Shown: positions 26,205-34,334 of the stretch, piece by piece
Layout: every line of letters starts with the position of its first letter
Numbering within the stretch: position 1 is the first letter of the stretch
Origin: DSXH01 sp020724325
GTDB lineage: Bacteria > Bacteroidota > Ignavibacteria > Ignavibacteriales > Melioribacteraceae
DNA length: 64,000 nt
Reading direction: 5' to 3'
Assembly (NCBI GenBank): GCA_040756515.1
Contig: JBFLYW010000017.1
Location: forward strand, 1 to 64,000
The notes under the pieces: generated by a model
What the model saw: only the letters and a program-made list of their open reading frames with translations
The model's database searches: none
What the model was told of the DNA's origin: nothing
Made by a program: the position numbers and the translations under genes

Positions 26205-27587
26205 ATGCCAAAACAATCTTTACAATCAATTAATACGTTCATAAAGAAAAATAAAATAGAAGTGATTGACTTAAAAGCAATCGACCTAACCGGTAGATTA
26301 CATCATATATCCCTTCCTATGCACGATAATTTAATGGCTAAGATAATTAAAGAAGGTATTGGATTTGACGGATCAAGTTACGGGTTTAAGAAAGTTGAAA
26401 ACAGCGATATGATTCTAATTCCCGATCTTGATACAGCTGTTATCGACCATTTTAGAGAAGCACCTACATTAAGCTTTTATTCCAATATTGTACTCACAGA
26501 TGAAAAGAGAACACGTTTTTCTCAGGATGGAAGGTCCCTTGCCAAGCAAGCAGAAAACTTACTTAAGAAAACTACAGGAACCGATCAATCCATGTGGGGA
26601 CCTGAATTTGAATTCTATATTTTCTCTAAAGTAAACTACGATACCAGGACTGCAACTTCTTACTATACAGTTGAACATGCAGAAGAATTTTATAAGAAAG
26701 CATATCATGCAGCAAATCCGTTCGATATCTATGACGATTTCCGCGACGAAGCATGCAAACTATTAACTAAATTCGGCATCAATGTTAAGTATCATCATCA
26801 CGAAGTTGGTGAAAGAGGTCAGCAGGAAATTGAGACCTATTTCTCAAATCTATTAGATACTGCAGATAATATTGTAACAGCAAAGTATGTTCTTTTTAAT
26901 TTTGCCCGTCAAAAAGATTTATTTATAACATTTATGCCCAAGCCGATGTATCAGCAAGCCGGAAACGGAATGCATCTTCACCTGTTTCTAACCAAAAAAG
27001 GGAAAAATGCGTTTTATAAAAAAGGAGCTTATGGAAATTTGAATGAGACGGCTCTTTATTTTATTGGAGGTTTATTGAAACATGCACCGGCTCTTTCTGC
27101 ATTTACAAATCCAAGTACAAATTCGTATAAACGATTGGTCCCGGGTTTCGAAGCTCCTGTTGCTTTAACATACGGACAGGGTAATAGAGCATCTGCAATC
27201 AGAATTCCAAAGTATGTTTCAAATCCTGAAGAAGTACGTTTCGAATACCGTCCGCCAGATGCAACTGCAAATCCATATTTATGTCTTTCAGCAATTCTGC
27301 TTGCCGGAATTGATGGTGTTGTTAATAAAATTGATCCGGTTAAAGAAGGATTTGGCCCTTTCGACCGTAACTTTTTAGATGAAGAAACAAAACATAAAAT
27401 ACACTTGCTGCCAAGGAATTTAGCCGAAGCGCTTGATGCACTTGAAGTTGACCACGAATTCCTTAGAAGAGGGAACATCTTTACAGATGAGCTGCTGGAT
27501 CAATGGGTTAAAATTAAAACCGAGGAAATCCAGGCAATTGGTACAATGCCTCATCCGTTCGAATATAAGATGTATTTTAACTTGTAA
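26205..27587 (+). CDS. glnA: Glutamine synthetase, type I
   Basis: 460 residues; ATP-dependent amidation of glutamate. Active-site blocks: GFDGSSYGFKKVENSDM, WGPEFEFYIF, HHHEVGERGQQEIE, GNGMHLHLFL, NSYKRLVPGFEAPVALTYG, RASAIRIP and FEYRPPDATANPYL. The loop that carries the adenylylated tyrosine in GSI-beta (N-L-Y-D-L-P) reads KIHLLPRN here, and the 25-residue GSI-beta insertion is not evident, so control by adenylylation is unlikely; feedback or inhibitory proteins are more probable. No nitrogen-regulation gene lies nearby. The ATG is preceded by TGAGGA. Confidence 0.95.
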   Translation: MPKQSLQSINTFIKKNKIEVIDLKAIDLTGRLHHISLPMHDNLMAKIIKEGIGFDGSSYGFKKVENSDMILIPDLDTAVIDHFREAPTLSFYSNIVLTDEKRTRFSQDGRSLAKQAENLLKKTTGTDQSMWGPEFEFYIFSKVNYDTRTATSYYTVEHAEEFYKKAYHAANPFDIYDDFRDEACKLLTKFGINVKYHHHEVGERGQQEIETYFSNLLDTADNIVTAKYVLFNFARQKDLFITFMPKPMYQQAGNGMHLHLFLTKKGKNAFYKKGAYGNLNETALYFIGGLLKHAPALSAFTNPSTNSYKRLVPGFEAPVALTYGQGNRASAIRIPKYVSNPEEVRFEYRPPDATANPYLCLSAILLAGIDGVVNKIDPVKEGFGPFDRNFLDEETKHKIHLLPRNLAEALDALEVDHEFLRRGNIFTDELLDQWVKIKTEEIQAIGTMPHPFEYKMYFNL

Positions 27588-27599
27588 ACGATTTTGTGA

Positions 27600-27635
27600 A
27601 GCGGATTTTGAAAGTTTGTTTTATCATAATCCGCT
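27600..27635 (+). terminator. Possible weak terminator after glnA
   Basis: Stem AGCGGATT (27600-27607) / AATCCGCT (27628-27635) with a 20-base loop, followed by CATTATATTTTCTTTC rather than a clean T run. Confidence 0.4.
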
Positions 27636-27668
27636 CATTATATTTTCTTTCGAAAAAAGAAATTCTAA

Positions 27669-28298
27669 ATGATTATTCGATTTCGTTTCTATTTTCTTAT
27701 TACACTCAGTCTCTTTTCTTTCCTCTTAAGTAAAATCTGTGCACAAACAACTTTAACAGAAAACTCGAAACATAAAATTGAATTCTCAATTGGATACGGC
27801 GATCAGCAATTTTACTTTCTTGGTTCAGGTGTAAAACTTAATGTTGATTATTCATACGAAATTTTATTTGCTCAATTCCAATACATGTATTCTCTTCTTA
27901 ACAATAATTCTTTGGAATTAAGCCTTCTGCTGCAATCTGAATATGGAGTAACATATTATAAACCCAGCAAAAGTATTCAGGTTGAATTGAGAAGTCATGA
28001 AATTGGTTTTAGTGCCGGTACTATTTTATCGTTCAGTATAATAAATGATTTTTTTTATGCTTACTTACTCATTTCAGCAGGTCCTCACTATTCTAAGAAA
28101 ACTCCGGATAGACAGATCTCCGGCTTTATGTTTAATAGTAACGCTAATGTTGGAATTAATATTTATATGCAGAGTAATCTGTTGTTCGATCTGCGTACCG
28201 GTTTCAGACATTTGTCGAATGCTAATTTAGAACTTCCTAATCGTGGAATTAACAATTTGATAATAAGCATAGGATTGATATATCATTTGGGAAGTTAG
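27669..28298 (+). CDS. PagL-like acyloxyacyl hydrolase (lipid A 3-O-deacylase)
   Basis: 209 residues with a signal peptide (about 1-25, ending ICAQ) and an eight-strand barrel pattern. The C-terminal GFRHLSNANLELPNRGINN matches the PagL active-site block, with the His and Ser of the H-x-S-N motif. PagL removes the 3-O acyl chain from lipid A in the outer membrane. Two GT9 glycosyltransferases follow, which fits an LPS-modification context. The acid of the triad is not certain from sequence; the identification rests on this motif and overall size. Confidence 0.75.
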   Translation: MIIRFRFYFLITLSLFSFLLSKICAQTTLTENSKHKIEFSIGYGDQQFYFLGSGVKLNVDYSYEILFAQFQYMYSLLNNNSLELSLLLQSEYGVTYYKPSKSIQVELRSHEIGFSAGTILSFSIINDFFYAYLLISAGPHYSKKTPDRQISGFMFNSNANVGINIYMQSNLLFDLRTGFRHLSNANLELPNRGINNLIISIGLIYHLGS

Positions 28299-28334
28299 AT
28301 GAATTACTTAGATTCAATTTTGGATAAGTTGTAA

Positions 28335-29345
28335 TTGAAAATACTCGCGATAAATATAAAATACCTGGGCGATCTGGTTGTTTCAACGCCGGGAATCAGA
28401 TCGCTTAGCAAAGCTTATCCTGATTCCGAAGTTGTCTTATTGGTTCGAAAAGGATTTGAATCCATATTTGAAAAAAATCCTTTCATAAAAAAAATAATTT
28501 CTTTCGATCCGGAGTTAAAAGGTAATTCCAGCGTAAAAAAATTTTTAGCAGGGCTAAGTTTTATTATTAATCTGAGAAGAGAAAAATTTGATGTGGTAAT
28601 TGTTCTCCATCCAGGTGATCGAACAGCATTCTGGGCTTGGTGCTCTGGTGCTAAGATTAGAATTGCTCCAGCAAATCAGAGTTTTTCGTTTCTATTTAAC
28701 AGGAAAATTTATGTTGAAGAAAACTCAATTAGTTATCTGGATTATTATAACAGAATAATTTCTTCTCTTGGTGTAACAATCGATTCAAACAGAACCGAAA
28801 TTTTTTTACCCGGTAAAGAATTAAACTATGCAAAGAATTTTTTCAAACGGAATAATTTCGATGAAAATAATATAATTGTTGGAATTCATCCGGGGGCAAG
28901 CGAACCATCAAAAATCTGGAAAACCGAGAACTTTATTCAATTGATCAATAAACTATTGTGTAACAATCTAATTCGAATTATTGTTTTTGAAGGTCCTCAG
29001 GATAAAAAAGCATGTTCTGTGTTGTTCAATGAATTTTCGAATAATACCAAAATTGCTTTCCTTAAAACAGATATAATGAAAGTAGCTGCAGTAATTAGCA
29101 GATGTAACTTATTTATTGTAAATGATACCGGAACTCGACATGTTTCGGTTGCTGTTGGAACTCCTGTTCTTGCTCTTATGCCGCAAGATTATGAAAAGTG
29201 CTGGAGCTTTTATACAGAAGAAACTAAACATTATATATTAACCGGAAAAAGAATTTTAGATTCTCATAATTCCAAACCATTTCTGGATGGAATTACCGCG
29301 GAAGAAGTTTACAATTATGCAGGAAAAATTTTAAAATTATGGTAA
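28335..29345 (+). CDS. Glycosyltransferase family 9 protein
   Basis: 336 residues with TTG start. GT9 features: ILAINIKYLGDLVVSTPGIRSL at the N-terminus, the second domain start VGIHPGASEPSKIWKTENF, and CNLFIVNDTGTRHVSVAVGTPVLAL, the donor-binding stretch. Heptosyltransferase-like; acts in LPS or glycan assembly on the cytoplasmic side. Its last bases overlap the next GT9 gene by 7. It lacks the cysteine-rich end seen in the GT9 protein at 10534. Confidence 0.85.
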   Translation: MKILAINIKYLGDLVVSTPGIRSLSKAYPDSEVVLLVRKGFESIFEKNPFIKKIISFDPELKGNSSVKKFLAGLSFIINLRREKFDVVIVLHPGDRTAFWAWCSGAKIRIAPANQSFSFLFNRKIYVEENSISYLDYYNRIISSLGVTIDSNRTEIFLPGKELNYAKNFFKRNNFDENNIIVGIHPGASEPSKIWKTENFIQLINKLLCNNLIRIIVFEGPQDKKACSVLFNEFSNNTKIAFLKTDIMKVAAVISRCNLFIVNDTGTRHVSVAVGTPVLALMPQDYEKCWSFYTEETKHYILTGKRILDSHNSKPFLDGITAEEVYNYAGKILKLW

Positions 29346-30379
29346 AGAAAGATTTTAAGCAGATATTAATAATTAAATGGGGCGCGCTGGGTGATCTTGT
29401 TGCTTCTACACCAGCCATGAAAGCTGTTCGCGATAATTATCCGGAAGCAAATATTATTCTCCTTACAAATCCGCTTATGAAGCAATTAATTCCGCCCGGA
29501 TTCCTTGTAGACGAACATGTTATTGTGAATACAAATAGAAACAAGGTTGAAGACTCGGTTTTTAAACAACTTTTTCTTGCGTTAAAACTTAGACGAAAAA
29601 AATTTGACCTTGCAATTAATTTACGCTGGACTTCGGAACGCGCTGCTCTTTTTACTTACCTTTCTGGCGCGCGTGCAAGAGTAAGCAGCGGTCCCAAAAA
29701 AATGATGAATCTATATACTGTCAAGATAAATCATCCTACAGGACGATATCACGAAATTAACCGAAACCTTGATATCATTAGAGCATTAGGATTGACAGTT
29801 AATGATGATAATCCGATTACATATATCTCAGACGAGGATCAAAAATTTTCAGAAAATTTCTATTCGCGTTACAATTTGAATAGAGAAACAACAATTACGA
29901 TTCATCCCGGAGCCAGCAAATCTATTAGAGCTTGGCTTCCAGAAAGATTTGCTGAAATAGGAAATCGGATAATTGAAAAATTTGGTATGAACATTATTGT
30001 TACCTGGGGCGATAAAGAATCTGATCTTGCCGACAAAATAGTGGAAGCAATTGGAAATGGTTCTATTAAAGCACCTGAAACAAATTCAATTGGTCAGTTA
30101 GCGGCACTTATACGAAATTCGAAATTATTCTTTTCCAATTGCACCGGCCCAATGAATATTGCTGTTGCAGTTAGAACACCTGTTGTTGCATTGCTCGGTT
30201 CATCCGATCCTTCTGACTGGGGCGCTTATGGAAGTGAGCATATAAATATTAAGTCGCCACTTATACTTGAACATTATTCGGAACAGGATGAAAGAAAAGC
30301 AATGGAATCAATTTCTATTGAATTGGTTTGGGAGATAATTTCAAAAAAAATAGCTGAATTAAATTCTGCTAATAAATAA
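29339..30379 (+). CDS. Glycosyltransferase family 9 protein
   Basis: 346 residues, second of a tandem GT9 pair. Motifs: ILIIKWGALGDLVASTPAMKAV, TIHPGASKSIRAWLPERF and LFFSNCTGPMNIAVAVRTPVVALLG. The Asp of the usual N-D-[ST]-G motif is Cys here (NCTGP), a change shared by some GT9 subgroups. ATG start within the end of the previous gene, so translation is coupled. Probably adds consecutive sugars to the same acceptor. Confidence 0.85.
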   Translation: MVKKDFKQILIIKWGALGDLVASTPAMKAVRDNYPEANIILLTNPLMKQLIPPGFLVDEHVIVNTNRNKVEDSVFKQLFLALKLRRKKFDLAINLRWTSERAALFTYLSGARARVSSGPKKMMNLYTVKINHPTGRYHEINRNLDIIRALGLTVNDDNPITYISDEDQKFSENFYSRYNLNRETTITIHPGASKSIRAWLPERFAEIGNRIIEKFGMNIIVTWGDKESDLADKIVEAIGNGSIKAPETNSIGQLAALIRNSKLFFSNCTGPMNIAVAVRTPVVALLGSSDPSDWGAYGSEHINIKSPLILEHYSEQDERKAMESISIELVWEIISKKIAELNSANK

Positions 30380-30415
30380 TGAAAAAAATAATAAATCTGT
30401 TTGTGGAAAATTATA

Positions 30416-31306
30416 ATGCCGTTAGTAGGTGAATTTTTTGCTCTTTTAACAGCAGTTCTTTGGTCGGCTACTTCAATTGTTTTTACAGAAGCATCCGTTA
30501 GAGTTGGTTCTCTCTTTGTAAATATTACCAGACTAATTTTTGCGGGTTGTTACCTGATTGTTACAATTGTGGTTTTTCAGATTGATTTGAATTTAACTTC
30601 AACTCAAATTTATAATTTAGTGTTGAGCGGAGTTGCCGGTTTAGTTATTGGTGACACATTTCTATTTATGTCGTTTCAACACATTGGCGCAAGATTAAGT
30701 ATGCTTATTATGGCTCTCGTTCCGGGGATGTCTGCACTTCTCGCATTTTTCTTTTTGAATGAAATTATTTCATTTATCGGAATTGTTGGAATGGTTGTTA
30801 CTTTATCTGGAATCGGGATGGTTGTGCTTCAAAGGAAAGAATCTTCTTCTCATCATCAGCATATAGAATACAAAGGAATTTTTTATGCAGTTATTGGCGC
30901 ATTAGGACAGGCAGTTGGATTAATCTTTGCAAAGTTTGCTTTTAATGAGGGACAAATTAATGGTTTTGCCGCTGCATTTGTGAGGATAGCTTCTTCCATA
31001 ATTTTTCTTTATCCATTATTCTATCTTGCTAAGAGAATAAAAAATCCATTCAGAGTTTTTTCCAATAATCGAACTGCATTAATTTTTACATTAATTGGTT
31101 CGGTAATCGGACCATTTTTAGGAATTACTTTCAGCTTAATTTCCGTTGCTCATACAAAAGTTGGTATTGCTTCTACTTTAATGGCTACGGTTCCAATTAT
31201 CATGCTGCCAATGGTTAGTTTTTATTACAAAGAGAAATTATCTTGGGTTTCTATTCTAGGAGCATTCATTGCAGTTGGAGGAATTGCGATATTGTTTTTA
31301 AGATAG
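30416..31306 (+). CDS. EamA/DMT-family transporter
   Basis: 296 residues with ten predicted membrane helices in two EamA repeats (first starting FFALLTAVLWSATSIVF, second GIFYAVIGALGQAVGLIFAKFAF). The His-rich SSHHQHIEYKG loop separates the repeats. Such carriers export metabolites or amino acids; the substrate is unknown. I prefer the ATG at 30416; an in-frame TTG at 30401 is also open. No clear ribosome site at either. Confidence 0.85.
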   Translation: MPLVGEFFALLTAVLWSATSIVFTEASVRVGSLFVNITRLIFAGCYLIVTIVVFQIDLNLTSTQIYNLVLSGVAGLVIGDTFLFMSFQHIGARLSMLIMALVPGMSALLAFFFLNEIISFIGIVGMVVTLSGIGMVVLQRKESSSHHQHIEYKGIFYAVIGALGQAVGLIFAKFAFNEGQINGFAAAFVRIASSIIFLYPLFYLAKRIKNPFRVFSNNRTALIFTLIGSVIGPFLGITFSLISVAHTKVGIASTLMATVPIIMLPMVSFYYKEKLSWVSILGAFIAVGGIAILFLR

Positions 31307-31406
31307 GAAATCACCTATCTTAAATTACTTCATTAGTCTACTGATAATAACAAGTTACTTTTTTATAAACCTCATAATCACTTTTGATGGAACAGAAAAA
31401 AATTAC

Positions 31407-31854
31407 TTAATCTATTGAATCATCTTTCATCAAAAATTCTTTCACTGTGCTACCTGCAATTTTAGCAGCACGTTCAATCGGGAAGAAATTAATTCCGGTA
31501 CTTATTGCCGCAAATGCTAAAGTTTCTATTTTATATTCAACGGCAAGTTTCAATGGATTTGTGTAGCAGCTGGAAAGTAAATTATCTTAATTAAGATTTC
31601 CTCCACGCCAAACCAAGTCCAATAATATGTATTATAAACTTAGCCGGTAGATTATATCCTTTTGTAAATTTAGCTTCACCGGTAGAGTCGTCACAGAGAG
31701 TTCCGCATTCTTCTAAAAGTTTTGGTCCGGCAGCCCTATGAATTGCCCCATCAACTCCGCCTCCGCCAAGCAAGGTTGGGTTAGTCGTATTCATAGTTGC
31801 TTCTACTTTCAGTAAAAAGATGTCTCCAAGTTATAATTCTATCTATTCTTTCAT
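31407..31854 (-). pseudogene. Broken macro-domain protein gene (ADP-ribose / O-acetyl-ADP-ribose hydrolase type)
   Basis: Read on the minus strand from an ATG at 31854, the frame gives M-K-E-stop-I-E-L-stop-LGDIFLLKVEATMNTTNP, then an intact TLLGGGGVDGAIHRAAGP macro-domain loop, GYNLPAKFIIH, then a frameshift into VWRGGNLN-stop-DNLLSSCYTNPLKLAVEY, ending LAFAAISTGINFFPIERAAKIAGSTVKEFLMKDDSID and a stop at 31407-31409. So the whole ~149-codon macro domain is present but carries at least three in-frame stops and one frameshift. Intact homologues bind ADP-ribose and hydrolyse O-acetyl-ADP-ribose or ADP-ribosyl esters. The surrounding ~690 bp hold no other gene. Confidence 0.88.
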
Positions 31855-31907
31855 AATCAACCGGAGAAATGATGTTCAAATTTAAGGGAAAAAGCGTATG
31901 AATTGAC

Positions 31908-31936
31908 TTGACAAAATAACAAGGAAAAAGTAAGTT
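31908..31936 (+). promoter_or_regulatory. Candidate sigma70-type promoter of the cobamide salvage operon
   Basis: TTGACA at 31908-31913, a 17-base spacer, and TAAGTT at 31931-31936. It is 61 bases before the first start codon. The -10 match is only partial. Confidence 0.45.
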
Positions 31937-31958
31937 GTACCAACAACCCATCAACTTA
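31931..31958. promoter_or_regulatory. Candidate operator for the operon's GntR-type regulator
   Basis: Inverted repeat TAAGTTG (31931-31937) / CAACTTA (31952-31958), with a nested TTGTACCAACAA (31935-31946), a TTGT-N4-ACAA dyad. It overlaps the candidate -10 element and start of transcription, where a repressor would act. Assignment to the GntR protein at 33037 is inference. Confidence 0.35.
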
Positions 31959-31997
31959 TTGTAATATTGTGATTTATTATGTAAGGAGGATTTCAAG

Positions 31998-33050
31998 ATG
32001 AACTTAAGAATTTTCGTAAGAAGAGTCCATTTCTTTTTATTCCTACTATTGTTTATTTCGATTACAAATTTTGCTCAAAAATCATTTAAGATAGTTTCGC
32101 TTGCACCTAACTGGACAAATATTGTTGCTTCATTTGGTGCAACAGATCAACTTTATGGCGTAACAAGATACTGCATTTTCCCCGATTCAATCCCGCTAAT
32201 GGTAAAAGAAGGTAAACTAGAAGTAGTTGCCGGATTTTCTGATGTATACTATCCGCGTATAAGAGAAATTAAACCGGATTTAATTTTAACATGCACGGGA
32301 ATTCAAGAAAAAGTCCGTGATAAATTTTTGTCGGAAGGATACAAAGTTCTTCATATGGAAGAGACAAGTTTGGAAGAGGTTTATTCGATGATACAAGAAT
32401 TGGGAATTGCTATCAATAAAGAAGAGACCGCAAAGAAACTTGTCAGTGATATTAAATGCAATCTCAAACAAGTAGCTGACAAATATCAAAACTATCCGAA
32501 AGTTACAGTCTATTACGAGATCAACTATTATTACAAATGTGTGCCCGGAAAAGATTCTTATATAACAGAGTTAATTACAATGGTTGGCGGCGACCCTATT
32601 TTTTCGGATCGGCTGGGTATCGCTCCATCTGTAACCTGGGAAGAGGTTGTTAAAGCGAATCCGGATGTAATTCTTATTCCAATTTGGGATAATGCCGGAG
32701 GACCCTACTTTGAAGGAGACAAAGTAGGTTGGGGTACAACTACTCCTTATGAAATTGCTCATCGTGAAGGAGCTTCTAATTTAAATGCCGTAAAAACCGG
32801 AAAGGTTAGATACATTAATTCTGCAAAGACGAAACAAGCTGGTCCGCAAATTCCAACTGCGGCAGATCTGTTCGGAAAAACTATTCACGCGGAAGGTGAT
32901 ATGAATTTACTAAAGCTTGAAAAAGTACCTGAAAAAATGGACGATGTTACTTTTTCCAGTATTCTTTATTTCTTACCGATCTACTCTTATATGGCTCAAA
33001 ATATTTTATGGAACAAAAAAAGATCGGAGATGAATTATGGAAATAGATAG
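31998..33050 (+). CDS. BtuF-like periplasmic binding protein (helical-backbone metal/cobamide receptor)
   Basis: 350 residues. An N-terminal hydrophobic signal (about 9-27) ends in NFAQ without a lipobox cysteine. The fold is that of the BtuF/FepB class: KIVSLAPNWTNIVASFGATDQLYGVTRYC, DLILTCTGIQEKV, and a second lobe with VYYEIN, ITMVGGDPIF and VTWEEVVKANPDVILIP. BtuF binds cobamides in the periplasm and docks on BtuCD, but no btuC or btuD permease is here; instead an ECF transporter follows. AAGGAGG precedes the ATG. It overlaps the GntR gene by 14 bases. Iron-chelate binding is an alternative; the cobamide link rests on the CblT/CblS-like neighbours. Confidence 0.78.
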   Translation: MNLRIFVRRVHFFLFLLLFISITNFAQKSFKIVSLAPNWTNIVASFGATDQLYGVTRYCIFPDSIPLMVKEGKLEVVAGFSDVYYPRIREIKPDLILTCTGIQEKVRDKFLSEGYKVLHMEETSLEEVYSMIQELGIAINKEETAKKLVSDIKCNLKQVADKYQNYPKVTVYYEINYYYKCVPGKDSYITELITMVGGDPIFSDRLGIAPSVTWEEVVKANPDVILIPIWDNAGGPYFEGDKVGWGTTTPYEIAHREGASNLNAVKTGKVRYINSAKTKQAGPQIPTAADLFGKTIHAEGDMNLLKLEKVPEKMDDVTFSSILYFLPIYSYMAQNILWNKKRSEMNYGNR

Positions 33051-33801
33051 GAAAAGTGCTTTGCCCCTTTATTATCAATTAAAAGAGATAATTAAAGAAG
33101 AAATTGATATTGGGAGATATAAACCGGATGCACGGATTCCATCTGAAAATGAATTAGCTGAAATGTTAAAAATCAGTAGAAATACTGCTAAGCAGGCAAT
33201 TGCAGATCTTGTTGCCGAAGGGATGCTCTATCGAGTTCAAGGGAAAGGGACTTTTGTTGCAGAGAAGAAAGTTTTCAAAGGGCTTACCGATGCATATAGT
33301 TTTTCAGCTGAATTTAAATCTAACGGGATGAATTTTACTACTAAAGTAATTGTTGCAGAAGAAATTTTTGAATCTAAGACCGCGCTTGAATACCTGAAGT
33401 TGAAAGAGAGTACGGAATTGTACCGAATACAAAGGTTAAGATTGATGAACGATATTCCTGTTGCACTACAAACGTCATATATTCCAAAATTCTTCTGCCC
33501 AGATTTATTGAAGCATGATCTATCGAACAATTCCTTATTTGATATTCTAAAAGAACATTATCATCTCAAATTCAGTTATTTCACTGAAAACCTTACATGT
33601 GTTAAAGCTGATCAGTACTCAGCAGATCTTTTGAAAGTAAAAAAAGGATCTCCGCTTTTTTTAGTTACACGAAAAACTTTTACTAAGAATGATGAGATAA
33701 TAGAAGTAGCTCGATCTTTCATGCCTGGAGATCGATGCGAATTTTCATTTGTTCGAGGCGAACAACTGAGTATTGAGTTAAACCATATTTCTGTTGGGTA
33801 A
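33037..33801 (+). CDS. GntR/HutC-family transcriptional regulator
   Basis: 254 residues: a winged helix at about 1-75 (LPLYYQLKEIIKEEIDIGRY, IPSENELAEMLKISRNTAKQAIADLVAEGMLYRVQGKGTF) and a UTRA ligand-binding domain after it (RIQRLRLMNDIPVALQTSYI, LFLVTRKTFTKNDEIIEVA). HutC-type regulators usually repress their own operon and let go on binding a pathway metabolite. Being inside the operon, its ligand is probably a cobamide fragment such as alpha-ribazole or its phosphate; this is inference. Confidence 0.88.
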   Translation: MEIDRKSALPLYYQLKEIIKEEIDIGRYKPDARIPSENELAEMLKISRNTAKQAIADLVAEGMLYRVQGKGTFVAEKKVFKGLTDAYSFSAEFKSNGMNFTTKVIVAEEIFESKTALEYLKLKESTELYRIQRLRLMNDIPVALQTSYIPKFFCPDLLKHDLSNNSLFDILKEHYHLKFSYFTENLTCVKADQYSADLLKVKKGSPLFLVTRKTFTKNDEIIEVARSFMPGDRCEFSFVRGEQLSIELNHISVG

Positions 33802-33803
33802 AC

Positions 33804-34331
33804 ATGTCTACTGTACCAATACCAAAGGAAGAAATTAATATTAATGATCATAGAGTATATTGGTCATCAAAAAGGATAGCACGAACAGCGATCTTTATTG
33901 CTATGTGCGCTGTGGGTTCAATGATTAAAGTACCAAGCCCAACAGGAACCGTAGCTCTCGATGCGGCTTTCGCTTTTTTCTCTGCCATTGCTTTCGGGTG
34001 GAAAGAAGGCGCAATAGTTGCCGCTCTAGGGCATATGCTTACTGCTTTAACAACCGGATTTCCTTTAGGCTTGCCAATGCACATTTTTATTGCCCTTCAA
34101 ATGTCTGTATGGGTCTCAATTTTCGATGTTGCTTCAAGAAGAATTCATCTATGGGTTGGTATTGTTATTGCTGTTCTATTAAATGGTCCTGTCTCTTCTC
34201 TGCTTGTAATTCCAATTGGCGGAGTAGGATTATTTGCTGCTCTTGTTGTTCCTCTTACAATCGGCGGAATAATAAATGTTTTTATTGCATCTACTGCTTA
34301 CTTAATTATTCAGAAAAGTAAATTAGTATGA
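33804..34331 (+). CDS. ECF transporter substrate-specific (S) component, CblT-like
   Basis: 175 residues with five to six membrane helices after a ~30-residue polar N-terminus. The block GSMIKVPSPTGTVALDAAFAFFSAIAFGWKEGAIVAALGHMLTALTTGFPLGLPMH resembles the alpha-ribazole S component CblT, with its conserved P-S-P-T-G-T-V-A-L-D and G-H-x-L-T-A stretches. Directly downstream is an AIR-synthase-fold kinase like CblS, the partner of CblT in Firmicutes, followed by the energising EcfA and EcfT. Expected role: uptake of alpha-ribazole (cobamide lower-ligand riboside). Another vitamin precursor is possible, but the CblS neighbour argues for alpha-ribosides. Confidence 0.72.
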   Translation: MSTVPIPKEEININDHRVYWSSKRIARTAIFIAMCAVGSMIKVPSPTGTVALDAAFAFFSAIAFGWKEGAIVAALGHMLTALTTGFPLGLPMHIFIALQMSVWVSIFDVASRRIHLWVGIVIAVLLNGPVSSLLVIPIGGVGLFAALVVPLTIGGIINVFIASTAYLIIQKSKLV

Positions 34332-34334
34332 ACT

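Noticed and set aside
31300..31997. B12 riboswitch upstream of the cobamide-type operon
   Set aside because: I looked for the B12-box and GCCACTG core upstream of 31998, 38828, 40519 and 42470 and saw none. A covariance-model scan would settle it.
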